Assembly (NCBI GenBank): GCA_025465135.1
Contig: JAODNA010000161.1
Location: 1-34,773 of the forward strand
Reading direction: 5' to 3'
Length of the DNA stretch: 34,773 bases
Origin: Frankiales bacterium
Lineage (GTDB): Bacteria > Actinomycetota > Actinomycetes > Mycobacteriales > SCTD01
The position numbers and the translations under genes were made by a program. This document shows positions 1 to 7,553 of the stretch, in pieces. Numbering within the stretch: position 1 is the first letter of the stretch; the number at the start of each line of letters is the position of its first letter. Below the pieces are notes generated by a model that was given only the letters and a program-made list of their open reading frames with translations, had not been told where the DNA came from and made no database searches.

Positions 1-461
1 CGCAGGACCATCAGCCCGCCGTGCTCGCCGTCCGGCACGTCGCCCTGTGTGGTCCGCGTGTAGGAAATCCCCTGCCAGGGCTCCCAGCCGAGTCGCTCGT
101 AGAACGGCTTCGCCCGTCCCGTTGACAGCAGGGCAACAGACCAGCGAGCCGCGATCTCCACGTGCAGCTGCTGCATCATGCGCCGGCCGACGCCCTCGCC
201 CTGGCGCGTCGGATCCGTCGCGACGCCCTCGACGTACCCGACGGTGCGCCACGTTCCATCGCCGAACGCGAGCCGGCGGGGTACGGCGCTGGCGTGGCCG
301 ATGAGGGTGTCGCCGTCGCGCACCAGGACATGCACGCCGCCGTAGGCGTGGTCGGCATCCTCGTCGCTGAAGCGGCCACCGAAGGCGCGGTCCCAGAGGC
401 CACGCAACGCTGCCCGCATCACGGGGTCGATGTCGTCGCTCTCGACGACTGTCAGGTCCAC
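1..461 (-). CDS. AAC(2')-like GNAT acetyltransferase (3' end cut by window)
   Basis: Translating the minus strand from GTG at 461 gives an open frame of 153 codons running off the window edge. It has a GNAT fold pattern: an FxxRFSDEDxxH-like N-terminus, the core strand GYVEGVATDP, and an acetyl-CoA loop RQGEGVGRRMM (the usual Q/RxxGxG/A). The end reads ALLSTGRAKPFYERLGWEPW. The GGVHVL, GYVEGVA and LGWEPW segments resemble what I recall of aminoglycoside 2'-N-acetyltransferases of mycobacteria, so acetyl transfer to an amino sugar is the best guess; the true substrate cannot be read from sequence. The GTG is chosen because a TAGGTT hexamer sits 7 nt upstream and no ribosome-binding site is visible; an in-frame TTG at 470 is an alternative. 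Confidence 0.75.
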   Translation of the reverse strand, partial: MDLTVVESDDIDPVMRAALRGLWDRAFGGRFSDEDADHAYGGVHVLVRDGDTLIGHASAVPRRLAFGDGTWRTVGYVEGVATDPTRQGEGVGRRMMQQLHVEIAARWSVALLSTGRAKPFYERLGWEPWQGISYTRTTQGDVPDGEHGGLMVL

Positions 462-468
462 GACCGCC

Positions 469-474
469 AACCTA
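469..474 (-). promoter_or_regulatory. -10 hexamer TAGGTT, probable leaderless start
   Basis: TAGGTT on the minus strand ends 7 nt before the GTG at 461. This spacing would place the transcription start on or next to the start codon. No convincing -35 or Shine-Dalgarno sequence is seen. Confidence 0.4.
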
Positions 475-512
475 TGCGCGCAGAGGGCATGCGTCCGGGC
501 TCGCGCGGCCGC

Positions 513-968
513 TCAGTGCGTCTTTGCCGCGACTGCCTCGCAGGCGTCCTGCGCGGCGCGGGCTTGCGCGTCGCTCAAGCTGCCTGGGGCGAACTGGTAC
601 GCCGGTGGCACGCCCTTGCCCTGCGCGCGCGTCGTGACGAGGAAGCCCTTGCTCTCCATGCACGAGGCCTCTGCCGCGAGGTAGTCCGCGTCGAACGCGT
701 GCGGGTTCAGCCCGCGGTCCAGGGTCGTGGCGACGATGCGCCCGCCGACGTCGTACGCGGTGATGCGCGTCACCGATGCGGACGGCCACGGGGCGATGAA
801 GTAGGCGCGGTGGTCCCAGCGCTTGCCGCCGTCGTACGCGACGAAGTCTGCGGAGGTACGGCCTGCCGACGAGAGCCGCACCCGCACGGTGCCGGAGGGA
901 GCAGAGCCGGTGAGCAGCTGCTCCTGCGGCTGACCGGACCCAGCGACGAAGGAGCGACCGACTCCGAT
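513..968 (-). pseudogene. C-terminal remainder of the sigma-linked membrane protein, cut off by an in-frame TAG
   Basis: This open frame directly continues, in the same reading frame, the gene ending at the TAG at 971-969. Coding character starts on the first codon after the stop (IGVGRSFVAG...), well before the first possible GTG start at 887, which has no ribosome-binding site. The piece carries SGTVRVRLSSAGR, then WDHRAYFIAPWP, which align with AGTAAVLLRSPGR and WQHRPYFVAWWP in the upstream part, so it is most of a second copy of the same extracytoplasmic domain. It then has a roughly 70-residue tail with two cysteines. If it is made at all it must come from readthrough or an internal start. 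Alternatively the TAG is a sequencing error and this is the true C-terminus of one protein of about 507 residues. Confidence 0.6.
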
Positions 969-2036
969 CTAGGGGCCGGGGCCGGTGCGCATGCCGCAAG
1001 ACATGGCGCCCCCACCCGCGGGGGCTCCTCCGCTGTAGTCCTGCACGTAGTCGAGTATGCAGGCCTCGCCGTCAGCCGCGACGAAACCCAGGGTCATCAG
1101 CGTGACGGTGCTGCTGAGCCGGGTGCGCGCGAGAACGTCCGAGAGCGCCGGTGGCTTTCTGGGCTGGCGACCGAAGCTGAGGCCGAACCACGCGTCGAGC
1201 GGTGACTCGACGACGCCGAGCTGCGGATCTGCGGACCTGCGATGGATGAGCACGTCGCTCGGCAGGCGGGTGCGGGCGAGCTCGTGTCCCTTGCGATTCA
1301 CGGCGACAACATCGGTCCCCTTGCGAGGCCACCAGGCAACGAAGTACGGGCGGTGTTGCCAGGCTGTCCCGGGGTCGGCCGTGGGTACGGCGACATCCGC
1401 CCGGCCGGGCGACCGAAGGAGCACGGCGGCGGTGCCGGCCGGCGCCGTGCCGCTGATCCAGGTGCTCCCCGGTGGACCGGAGACCAGCAGCGTGAGCGGA
1501 CGCGACGCGGGCTCGGGTGTGGAGGACGTGGCCCAGTCGCAGCGGCCCGCGAGAACCAGCTCGCCAGGATGGCTGTAGGTGTAGAGGCAGCGGTCGAGAC
1601 GCGGCCGCCCCTTCGCATCCGGTGTGGCATGCGGTCGGACCACACCGACCGTGCGGAGGACGCCGCCGTCGTGCGTCGTGGGCGAGATCGCAAGGAGGTC
1701 CGCGGTGCTGACGGCTGGACCGTTGAGATGACCGGGCGGTGCGCCGAGGCGCTGGCGCACCACGAGCGGAGGCACCACGGGACCCAGCTTCGGCGGCGGC
1801 GGGATCGTTGCGACCTCGCCCCTGTGCGCGAGCGGTCGCAGCAGGAACGTCGCGCCCACGGCCACGGCCAGGACGAGGAGTGCCGCCAGCACCGGAGCCA
1901 GCCGGCCGGAGCGGCGCCGCGAGAGGGTCCGCTGCGCGGACGCGCGTGCGTGCACCGCGGCCACGTGAGGGACCGGCTCGCCCACCGCCGCGTCGTACGC
2001 CGCATCAGTGAGCACCGTGCGCAGCTGCTCAGACAT
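969..2036 (-). CDS. Membrane-anchored partner of ECF sigma factor, truncated by TAG
   Basis: 355 residues as it stands. The start ATG at 2036 overlaps the last 8 nt of the sigma-factor gene, so the two are translationally coupled. The N-terminal ~50 residues are cytoplasmic and charged. One membrane segment follows at about residues 50-68 (LAPVLAALLVLAVAVGATFLL), then a long Pro/Gly/Ser-rich extracytoplasmic region. This topology and position fit an anti-sigma or sensor partner, although no zinc-binding ZAS motif is visible, so the role is inferred. The extracytoplasmic part holds one complete domain (CLYTY ... GRCDW ... WQHRPYFVAWWP) and the first part of a second copy (CILDY ... SCGM) that stops abruptly at TAG 971-969; the rest of that copy lies in frame downstream. 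Confidence 0.7.
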   Translation of the reverse strand: MSEQLRTVLTDAAYDAAVGEPVPHVAAVHARASAQRTLSRRRSGRLAPVLAALLVLAVAVGATFLLRPLAHRGEVATIPPPPKLGPVVPPLVVRQRLGAPPGHLNGPAVSTADLLAISPTTHDGGVLRTVGVVRPHATPDAKGRPRLDRCLYTYSHPGELVLAGRCDWATSSTPEPASRPLTLLVSGPPGSTWISGTAPAGTAAVLLRSPGRADVAVPTADPGTAWQHRPYFVAWWPRKGTDVVAVNRKGHELARTRLPSDVLIHRRSADPQLGVVESPLDAWFGLSFGRQPRKPPALSDVLARTRLSSTVTLMTLGFVAADGEACILDYVQDYSGGAPAGGGAMSCGMRTGPGP

Positions 2037-2544
2037 CGAGGGTCGCCTCCGCAGGCACGCGCAAGCGGGCGGCCAGCGCCGTGCGCCCACGGGCCAGGTT
2101 GGTCTTGACGGTGTTGACCGGACGCCCGGTCTCGTCGGCGATCTGCGCGACGCTCAGGTCGAGCAGGTAGTGCAGCACGATGGCTTGCCGCTGTGCAGCG
2201 GGGAGCGTCGCGAGTGCGCGCGCCACGTCCACGCCCTCGCTGTCCGGCGCCGGCACTGAGCTCGGCCGGCCGAACAACCGCCGGTGCGCAGCTCGGCCGC
2301 TGCGCTCCCGTCTGCCCAGGTCGATGGCCGCGTTGACCGCCACTTTGCGCACCCACCCCTCGGGGGCCTCGAGGCAGCCGACCACGTCCCACCTGGACAG
2401 GGCTCGGGCATACGCCTCTTGTACGACGTCGTGCGCGTCCTCCCGCGTCGGGACCAGCAGCACCACCGCGCGCAGCACCGACGCGTAGGACGCGTAGTAC
2501 AGGTCGTCGAAGCCTGGCTGCACGTGCTGGCTCACCTGTCGCAT
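2029..2544 (-). CDS. SigE-family ECF RNA polymerase sigma factor
   Basis: 171 residues. Region 2 is at about 12-80 (FDDLYYASYASVLRA, the DAHDVVQEAYARAL helix, then WVRKVAVNAAID). Region 4 is at about 108-165 with LPAAQRQAIVLHYLLDLS, then IADETGRPVNTVKTNLARGR, the helix-turn-helix that reads the -35. The length and VKTNLARGR ending are typical of the actinobacterial SigE-like ECF group. It directs RNA polymerase to stress or envelope promoters; the target regulon is unknown. It is the first gene of a minus-strand pair with the membrane protein that starts inside its last codons. ATG 2544 is used; an in-frame GTG lies three codons further on. No clear autoregulatory promoter was identified upstream. 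Confidence 0.88.
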   Translation of the reverse strand: MRQVSQHVQPGFDDLYYASYASVLRAVVLLVPTREDAHDVVQEAYARALSRWDVVGCLEAPEGWVRKVAVNAAIDLGRRERSGRAAHRRLFGRPSSVPAPDSEGVDVARALATLPAAQRQAIVLHYLLDLSVAQIADETGRPVNTVKTNLARGRTALAARLRVPAEATLDV

Positions 2545-2626
2545 CGAAACGGCACACCTCTAACACGCACGAGGAGCCCGGCAGGTTTCACGGGCCGTCG
2601 GCATGCTCAGACGGCAGGATGGTGCC

Positions 2627-3460
2627 ATGTGCCGACTGGTGGGATGGGTCAGTGAGACCCCGCGGACGCTGGCCGAAGTGCTCGGCGGGTCCGGCCTGGC
2701 CGAGCTGATCGCCCTGTCGCACCAGCACGAGGACGGGTGGGGGACGGCCTGGTGGGACGCCGACCGGCTGCAGACCGTGTCCTCGCACCTGCCGGCACAC
2801 GCGTCGCCGGACTTCGGCGCGTGGGCCCGCGACGTCCGCGCCGATGCGGCTCTCGTGCACCTGCGCTGGGCGACGCCGGGTATCGCGGTCCGCCCTGAGA
2901 ACACGCATCCGTTCGTCATCGGCGACTACGCCTTCGGGCACAACGGTGCAGTCCGCCCGAAGGACGGCCTGCTGCCGATGCTGTCCGCCGACACCCGCGC
3001 CGGCCTCGGGGGAGACACCGACAGCGAGCGCCTGCTGCACGTTCTCGTCGACCGGGTGATCGAGCACGGCCTGGACGACGGTCTGCGTCGCACGGTCACC
3101 GACGTCTGCCGGGATCTGACGCCGAGCAGCCTCAACGTGCTGCTGCTGGGACGCGAGGAGCTGACGGCCCTCTGCTGCCACGGCGCGGCGTCGGAGGGCG
3201 ACGCCCCCGTGCTCGAGGGCCCTCCCGAGGACCAGCCCGGCTACTTCGACATGCGGTGGCGGCGCGACGGGGACGCGGTGGTCGTCGCCTCGCAGCCGCT
3301 GGGTGACCGGGGCTGGCAGCGGATGGACAACGGAACCGCCCTCGTCGTGAGGCGCGGAAGCGTAGAGCACAGAACGGTGCAGATCGGGATGTTCTCGGAC
3401 GAGGCGCTGCGCCGTGAGCAGGCCCGGAGACAGGTTGCTGCAGTTTCCGGCGCGCCGTAA
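2627..3460 (+). CDS. Class II glutamine amidotransferase (EgtC/YafJ-like)
   Basis: 277 residues. The start ATG at 2627 is chosen over an upstream in-frame ATG (2603) because it puts Cys at position 2, which becomes the N-terminal nucleophile after Met removal (MCRLVGW). Other Ntn-type glutaminase features follow: HQHEDGWG near residue 37, LVHLRWATPG, NTHPF and the FGHNGAV loop. The enzyme should release ammonia from glutamine or act on a gamma-glutamyl amide. There is no synthetase domain, so the acceptor is unknown; an EgtC-like gamma-glutamyl hydrolase role is possible, but no egt genes are nearby. It lies 34 bp before two transglutaminase-like genes on the same strand. CAGGAT ends 6 nt before the ATG and could be a -10 of a leaderless message. 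Confidence 0.82.
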   Translation: MCRLVGWVSETPRTLAEVLGGSGLAELIALSHQHEDGWGTAWWDADRLQTVSSHLPAHASPDFGAWARDVRADAALVHLRWATPGIAVRPENTHPFVIGDYAFGHNGAVRPKDGLLPMLSADTRAGLGGDTDSERLLHVLVDRVIEHGLDDGLRRTVTDVCRDLTPSSLNVLLLGREELTALCCHGAASEGDAPVLEGPPEDQPGYFDMRWRRDGDAVVVASQPLGDRGWQRMDNGTALVVRRGSVEHRTVQIGMFSDEALRREQARRQVAAVSGAP

Positions 3461-3494
3461 CAGGACGGAAACGCACGGGTTGCATGCTCTGCCC

Positions 3495-4322
3495 ATGGCG
3501 ACCGCTTCCCCGGCCGCCCGACTGCGGGTCGGGTGCGAGTTCTCCTTCGACGTGCCCGCTGCGGTCGCCGGCGTCTTCCAGGTCGAGCCGGGCGACGAAC
3601 CGCGCCAGCACGTCGTCGAGCAGTCGCTGTCGTTCGACCCCGCAGCCGAGCACACGGCGTACCGGGACACCTTCGGCAACCGCTGCTCGCGGCTGGCCCT
3701 GCGGCCCGGGCCGTTCTCGCTGCGCTACGACGCGCTCTTCGACGTGCCGCGGGCGGCCGACGACATCGACCTGGACGCCCCCGAGGTGCCCGTGGAGGAC
3801 ATGCCTGACGACGTCCTGCTCTACCTGATGCCGAGCCGGTTCTGCCTCTCGGACGTGCTCTGGGACGCAGCCGTCGAGCAGTTCGGTGCTGTTGCTCCCG
3901 GCTGGCGGCGCGTGCAGACCATCGTCGAGTCCGTCAACGGGCACCTCGCCTTCGGCTACGGCACCAGCTCGCCGACCTACACGGCGGCCGATGCGTTCGC
4001 GGCCGGCAAGGGCGTCTGCCGCGACTTCGCCCACCTGGCCATCAGCTTCTGCCGGGCCCTCAACATCCCGGCCCGCTACGTCTTCGGCTACCTGCCCGAC
4101 ATCGACGTCCCACCTGATGACGCGTTGATGGACTTCGCGGCCTGGATGGAGGTCTGGCTCGGCGACCGCTGGTGGACCTTCGACCCGCGCAACAACGCGC
4201 ACCGCATCGGGCGCGTCGTCATCGGCCGCGGTCGAGATGCCGTCGATGTCGCGATGGTGACGACGTACGGCGCCGCAACGCTCAAGGGCATGACCGTCTG
4301 GGCCGACGAGGTCCACACATGA
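3495..4322 (+). CDS. Transglutaminase-like protein lacking the usual catalytic His
   Basis: 275 residues. An N-terminal beta-rich domain (about 1-120) is followed by a transglutaminase-like core. The nucleophile region is GKGVCRDFAHLA (Cys175), then ARYVFGYLPDID, and the acid is in WWTFDPRNN (Asp230). The His normally found as FHAW is replaced: the sequence reads MDFAAWMEVW, with Ala215 at that position. I believe some members of this bacterial family also lack this His, so the substitution may be a subfamily trait. Such proteins act as peptidases, amidases or transamidases on peptide bonds, substrate unknown. The 3' end overlaps the next gene by ATGA, indicating coupling. The start at 3495 follows CATGCT by 6 nt with no ribosome-binding site; upstream in-frame sequence does not look coding. 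Confidence 0.78.
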   Translation: MATASPAARLRVGCEFSFDVPAAVAGVFQVEPGDEPRQHVVEQSLSFDPAAEHTAYRDTFGNRCSRLALRPGPFSLRYDALFDVPRAADDIDLDAPEVPVEDMPDDVLLYLMPSRFCLSDVLWDAAVEQFGAVAPGWRRVQTIVESVNGHLAFGYGTSSPTYTAADAFAAGKGVCRDFAHLAISFCRALNIPARYVFGYLPDIDVPPDDALMDFAAWMEVWLGDRWWTFDPRNNAHRIGRVVIGRGRDAVDVAMVTTYGAATLKGMTVWADEVHT

Positions 4323-5188
4323 ACGCCGAGCGCGGTACGGCGTCGGCTGCGGCCCTGCAGATCGAGGGCGCGGTCCGATACCGCCTGCGCCAGTCCTTCA
4401 CCTACGAGTACGACGGCCCGGCGCGCGACCTCGTGCACCGCCTCGTCGTCGTACCGCCCCCGGCTCACGGCGACCAGCGGCTGTGCGAAGGGACGGTCGA
4501 GGTGTCCGACCCGGCCGCTGACGTCCGCTGGCACAACGACGCGTTCGGCAACCGGCACTGCGTCGTGCGGGTGAAGGACGTCCCACCGCGGCTCGAGCTC
4601 GTCGTGTCCGTCACCGTGGACCGCGGCTGGCCGGCCGCCGGCCTGGCGATGCGGGCATCGCGACACCCGGCCGGGTCGTGGGCCAGACTGCGGCTGCCGA
4701 GCACGCTGACGGTGCCCGACGCGCACATCGCGAGCCTGGCCCGCCGGCACGAGGTGCCGGGCGACACCCTCGCGACCGCCGATGCCTTCTGCAGCCTCGT
4801 GCAGGAGCGGATCGCCTACGGCTTCGGCGCCACCGACGTGACCACGACGGCGGCCGAGGCGCTGTCCGTCGGCACGGGGGTCTGCCAGGACCAGGCACAT
4901 CTGATGCTCGCGCTCTGCAGGTCCGTCGGGATCGCCGCGCGCTACGTCTCTGGGCATCTCGTCGGGCAGGGCGGCACCCACGCCTGGACCGAGGTGCTCG
5001 TGCCGGGTGGCGCCGGCGTCGTCGCACTCGACCCGTGCCATGGCCGCCGGGCCGACTCCCGCTACGTCACCGTCGCAGTCGGCCGCGACTACTGCGACGT
5101 CCCGCCGACGTCCGGCAGCTACCGCGGCAAGGCCGTCGGCCAGCTGACGACGTCGAGGCTGCTCGAGTGCGAGCCGCTCGCGGCGTGA
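4319..5188 (+). CDS. Transglutaminase-like cysteine peptidase with full triad
   Basis: 289 residues, starting at the ATG of the ATGA overlap with the preceding paralogue. An N-terminal beta domain of about 30-120 residues (RLRQSFTYEYDGP ... FGNRHCVVRV) matches the transglutaminase N-terminal domain. The core holds GTGVCQDQAHLM with Cys189, GGTHAWTEV with His221 and ALDPCHGR with Asp238, so the Cys-His-Asp triad is complete. The pairing of a complete and an incomplete transglutaminase-like protein, both after a glutamine amidotransferase, suggests they handle a shared glutamine- or peptide-derived substrate; this is inference. In other bacteria related proteins sit with alpha-E and ATP-grasp genes, which are absent here. 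Confidence 0.82.
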   Translation: MNAERGTASAAALQIEGAVRYRLRQSFTYEYDGPARDLVHRLVVVPPPAHGDQRLCEGTVEVSDPAADVRWHNDAFGNRHCVVRVKDVPPRLELVVSVTVDRGWPAAGLAMRASRHPAGSWARLRLPSTLTVPDAHIASLARRHEVPGDTLATADAFCSLVQERIAYGFGATDVTTTAAEALSVGTGVCQDQAHLMLALCRSVGIAARYVSGHLVGQGGTHAWTEVLVPGGAGVVALDPCHGRRADSRYVTVAVGRDYCDVPPTSGSYRGKAVGQLTTSRLLECEPLAA

Positions 5189-5189
5189 G

Positions 5190-5573
5190 CTAGCGCGGTT
5201 TGCCGAACGCGATCCGCAACGCGCTGAGTGCTTCGTCGTGGTCCGCGCCGAGCTGCTGGGCCTGCTGCGCGAAGCGATCGGCGAGACCCGTCAGCAGCGC
5301 CTTGCGCCGGGACTTCTCCACCGCCTTCGCGCTGACGAAGGTGCCCTGCGGCCGGCGTGACCGCACCAGTCCGGCGTGCTCCAGCTCGTCGTAGGCACGC
5401 GCGACTGTTCCGGCCGCCAGGCTCAGGTCGGCCGCGAGCTGGCGGATCGTCGGCAGCTTCTGCCCGGGCACGAGATGACCGCCGGCGATGAGGCGGGTCA
5501 GCTGGTCGACGAGCTGCTCGTACGGCGGCACGCTGCTCGCGGTGTCGACCGCGATGACGGGAGTCTCGGTCAT
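5190..5573 (-). CDS. GntR-family (YtrA subfamily) transcriptional regulator
   Basis: 127 residues. The N-terminal winged helix is complete: PPYEQLVDQLTRLIAGG, LPTIRQLAADLSLAAGTVARAYDELEHAGLV and the wing RRPQGTFVS. Only about 50 residues follow, too few for a FadR- or HutC-type ligand domain, which places it in the YtrA subgroup that usually controls a linked membrane or ABC system. Its ATG lies in an ATGA overlap with the stop of the upstream membrane protein, so the two are translated together and the regulator probably controls its own operon from the promoter at 6416-6445. The convergent transglutaminase gene ends only 1 bp away. Confidence 0.88.
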   Translation of the reverse strand: MTETPVIAVDTASSVPPYEQLVDQLTRLIAGGHLVPGQKLPTIRQLAADLSLAAGTVARAYDELEHAGLVRSRRPQGTFVSAKAVEKSRRKALLTGLADRFAQQAQQLGADHDEALSALRIAFGKPR

Positions 5574-6409
5574 GCCGCGCGCGGGTGCCAGGAGCGCAGC
5601 GGGATCAGCAGCGCGATGACGACGCCGGCGGCGGCCATCATCGACAGCGTGATCACCTGTCCGGTCACCATGCTTGCGGGCAGTCGCTGCCCGGCCATGC
5701 CGACGGACAGCAGCAGGCCGACCATCCCGCCGCCAAGACCGGCGGCTGTCGCGATGCGGGCGCTCGCCACCCGGATCGCGGTGTCGATCTGCAGATCGAG
5801 GGTGCGGTCCGGCAGTGCGCGCCGGGTCAGCCGATCCAGTGCCACCTCGAGGCCGATCGCGGCGACGAGCATCAGCGCGCCGTGCGTGACGGCCGCTCCG
5901 AGGTGGTGCGCGGACTGCGTGCTGAGGAACGGCGCTGTGAGCCCGAGCACGGCGCCGGACCACAGCGCGCAACGCGCCCATGCCAGTGCGTAGACCGGGG
6001 CGAAGTAGGAGCGGGACCGCCTCTGCATGGAGGCAGAGCGCACCCGGCCGCGACGAGGCGCCGGCGAGAGCGACTCCGCGATCAGGATGCAGAGCAGGTA
6101 CGGCGTCGTGACGAAGCCGAGCGGCCAGTGGAGAGCCCACGCAGAGAGGGCCCCGAGCGCGACGAAGATGAGGGTCGCGGCGACGCGCGACCAGCGCAAC
6201 CGCCACAGGTAGCGCCGCACGACGGCCAGGTTGCGCTCGTCACTGACGAGTCCGCGGGCGGCCAGCCATCGGCGCGCCGCCTTCTCGTTGAGCATGAGCG
6301 CCCGGATGACGTAGACGACCAGCAGGACACAGCCGAGAGCTGTCGCCGAGAAGCTCACCGGGTGCAGGGTGCCACTGACGTGGTGCACGACCACATGTCC
6401 TGATGTCAC
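5570..6409 (-). CDS. Multi-pass membrane protein of GntR-linked operon
   Basis: 279 residues from GTG 6409; function not recognised. Hydrophobic segments include VSFSATALGCVLLVVYVIRA, a paired ATLIFVALGALSAWAL / TTPYLLCILIAESL region, and a C-terminal half with three or four further helices ending in VITLSMMAAAGVVIALLIPL. Charged cytoplasmic loops (RRGRVRSASMQRRSR) separate the halves. The frame is open further upstream to ATG 6424, but the probable -10 TATCAA lies on those codons, so the GTG 6 nt after it is preferred and the message would be leaderless. The downstream YtrA-type regulator overlaps by 4 bp. No ATP-binding partner of a transporter is present. Confidence 0.7.
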   Translation of the reverse strand: MTSGHVVVHHVSGTLHPVSFSATALGCVLLVVYVIRALMLNEKAARRWLAARGLVSDERNLAVVRRYLWRLRWSRVAATLIFVALGALSAWALHWPLGFVTTPYLLCILIAESLSPAPRRGRVRSASMQRRSRSYFAPVYALAWARCALWSGAVLGLTAPFLSTQSAHHLGAAVTHGALMLVAAIGLEVALDRLTRRALPDRTLDLQIDTAIRVASARIATAAGLGGGMVGLLLSVGMAGQRLPASMVTGQVITLSMMAAAGVVIALLIPLRSWHPRAA

Positions 6410-6415
6410 AGGGCA

Positions 6416-6445
6416 TTGATACATGAGGCGATCGCAGGCCGTCAA
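6416..6445 (-). promoter_or_regulatory. Promoter TTGACG-N18-TATCAA for membrane protein/GntR operon
   Basis: On the minus strand TTGACG (6445-6440) and TATCAA (6421-6416) are separated by 18 bp, a good housekeeping sigma match. The hexamer ends 6 nt before GTG 6409. It lies directly downstream of the terminator of the preceding minus-strand gene. Confidence 0.6.
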
Positions 6446-6453
6446 GGGAGGTC

Positions 6454-6497
6454 ACGTCGAAGCCCCGCCGCGGGGGGATGCGGCGGGGCTTCGACGT
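6454..6497 (-). terminator. Strong hairpin terminator after the PepSY-like gene
   Basis: A perfect 18-bp inverted repeat (arms 6454-6471 and 6480-6497, ACGTCGAAGCCCCGCCGC and its complement) with an 8-nt G-rich loop. It begins 7 bp after the TAG of the minus-strand gene at 6505. There is no long U-tract, as is common for actinobacterial hairpin terminators. It insulates that gene from the promoter just beyond. Confidence 0.75.
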
Positions 6498-6504
6498 ACA
6501 GGGG

Positions 6505-6924
6505 CTAGCGATGGCCGCCCATGGTCTGGGTGCCCGTGACGGCGAAGTCGCTGCCGACCTGCACGATCAGCTCGCTGCCGGCCGACACGATGTGGGCCTC
6601 GTAGACCCCGTCGCTGTCGGTCTCGATGCGCTGGATCGTGGCGCTCGGGTACTTCGCGAGCGCGGCCGCCTTCACCTTCGCGGCGGTGTCACCGGTGAGC
6701 AGCGTCTCGTCCGATCGCTGCGGCTTGCTGAGGTCACCCGGGTTGGGGTTGGTCGGACGTACCGGGTCCGCCGCTGCCGTGGAGCTCGCCGTCGCGGCGG
6801 GGGTCGCCGTCGTGCCCGTGTCGGCGCTGGCGGTCAGCGTGCCGGCGAGGATGCCGCCGGCCACGAGGCCGCTGCCGATGAGGCCGGCGGTCCCGGCGTA
6901 CCTACGAAGCTTCTTCGAGTTCAT
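6505..6924 (-). CDS. Secreted/anchored PepSY-like protein
   Basis: 139 residues. The N-terminus MNSKKLRRYAG is positively charged, followed by a hydrophobic stretch GLIGSGLVAGGILAGTLTASA that looks like a Sec signal or anchor. An Ala/Thr/Pro-rich linker spans about 35-60. The C-terminal ~75 residues (AAKVKAAALAKYPSATIQRIETDSDGVYEAHI) match the PepSY pattern of one helix and a beta-hairpin, a domain that often inhibits or modulates secreted peptidases. Partner and role are unknown; no peptidase is adjacent. It is a single-gene unit ending in the strong hairpin at 6454-6497. A weak AGGA lies upstream of ATG 6924. Confidence 0.75.
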   Translation of the reverse strand: MNSKKLRRYAGTAGLIGSGLVAGGILAGTLTASADTGTTATPAATASSTAAADPVRPTNPNPGDLSKPQRSDETLLTGDTAAKVKAAALAKYPSATIQRIETDSDGVYEAHIVSAGSELIVQVGSDFAVTGTQTMGGHR

Positions 6925-7124
6925 GGAAGGTCCTGCTCTCTGGTGTGGGCCCCGGTGGGGCCGCTGACGACGAGACTCGGCGGCGTTGCTGTGACGTGGA
7001 TGTCGCGTCGCTGTGAGGTCTCTGCGAGACCAAGAACACACGAGACTGCAGGCAGATTCAGGCTGTCGTCAGTCGCTGCGGGGCACGTTCGCGGTGAGTC
7101 CACTCCCTCGTCCCCGGAGCTCCC
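6925..7124. other. Divergent intergenic region with short inverted repeat
   Basis: About 200 bp between two divergent genes and the main candidate regulatory region here. It contains the perfect palindrome GGTCTC-TGC-GAGACC at 7017-7031, a possible operator or small hairpin. I see no confident promoter and no open frame with good coding character. Confidence 0.35.
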
Positions 7125-7553
7125 ATGACGACGACGTACGCCGACCGATCCACCGACACCACCGCGAGCGCTCGCAGTCCGCTCTTCAGTGTCCTCATCG
7201 GTCTCACGACCCTCGCGGTCCTGCTGCAGGGGCTGTGGGCCGGCATCTTCCTTCAGCACGACGGACAGCGCGACAACGCGTCGAGCTGGATCGACGTGCA
7301 CGCGCGCGGCGCCGACATCGGCATCCTGCTTGCCGCGGCCGCGACGGTTGCGGCCTTCGTGAAGCTGCGCGCTCGCAAGGACCTCTGGGGCGGCGCCGCG
7401 GTGCTTACCGCGCTGCTCGTCGCCGAGTCCTACATCGGCGGGCTGATCCGCGACGCGAGCAAGGACACCCTCACGGTGGTCCACGTGCCGCTGGCGATGG
7501 CGATCATGGGGCTCGCCGTCTGGCTCCCGGTCCGGACGCGTCACACCACCTAG
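7125..7553 (+). CDS. Small four-helix integral membrane protein
   Basis: 142 residues, family not recognised with certainty. Four hydrophobic helices are visible at roughly 20-42, 63-81, 88-106 and 118-136. A His precedes helix two (SSWIDVHARGADIG) and another lies at the start of helix four (TVVHVPLAMAIMG); such paired membrane histidines could bind haem or metal, which is speculative. A CGGAG ribosome-binding site lies about 6 nt before ATG 7125. The TAG stop shares the palindrome CTAG (7550-7553) with the stop of the convergent gene, so no intergenic space is left. Confidence 0.7.
   Translation: MTTTYADRSTDTTASARSPLFSVLIGLTTLAVLLQGLWAGIFLQHDGQRDNASSWIDVHARGADIGILLAAAATVAAFVKLRARKDLWGGAAVLTALLVAESYIGGLIRDASKDTLTVVHVPLAMAIMGLAVWLPVRTRHTT

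Noticed and set aside
7017-7031. Intrinsic terminator
   Set aside because: The GGTCTC/GAGACC palindrome is short, lacks a U-tract and lies in a divergent promoter region rather than after a gene.
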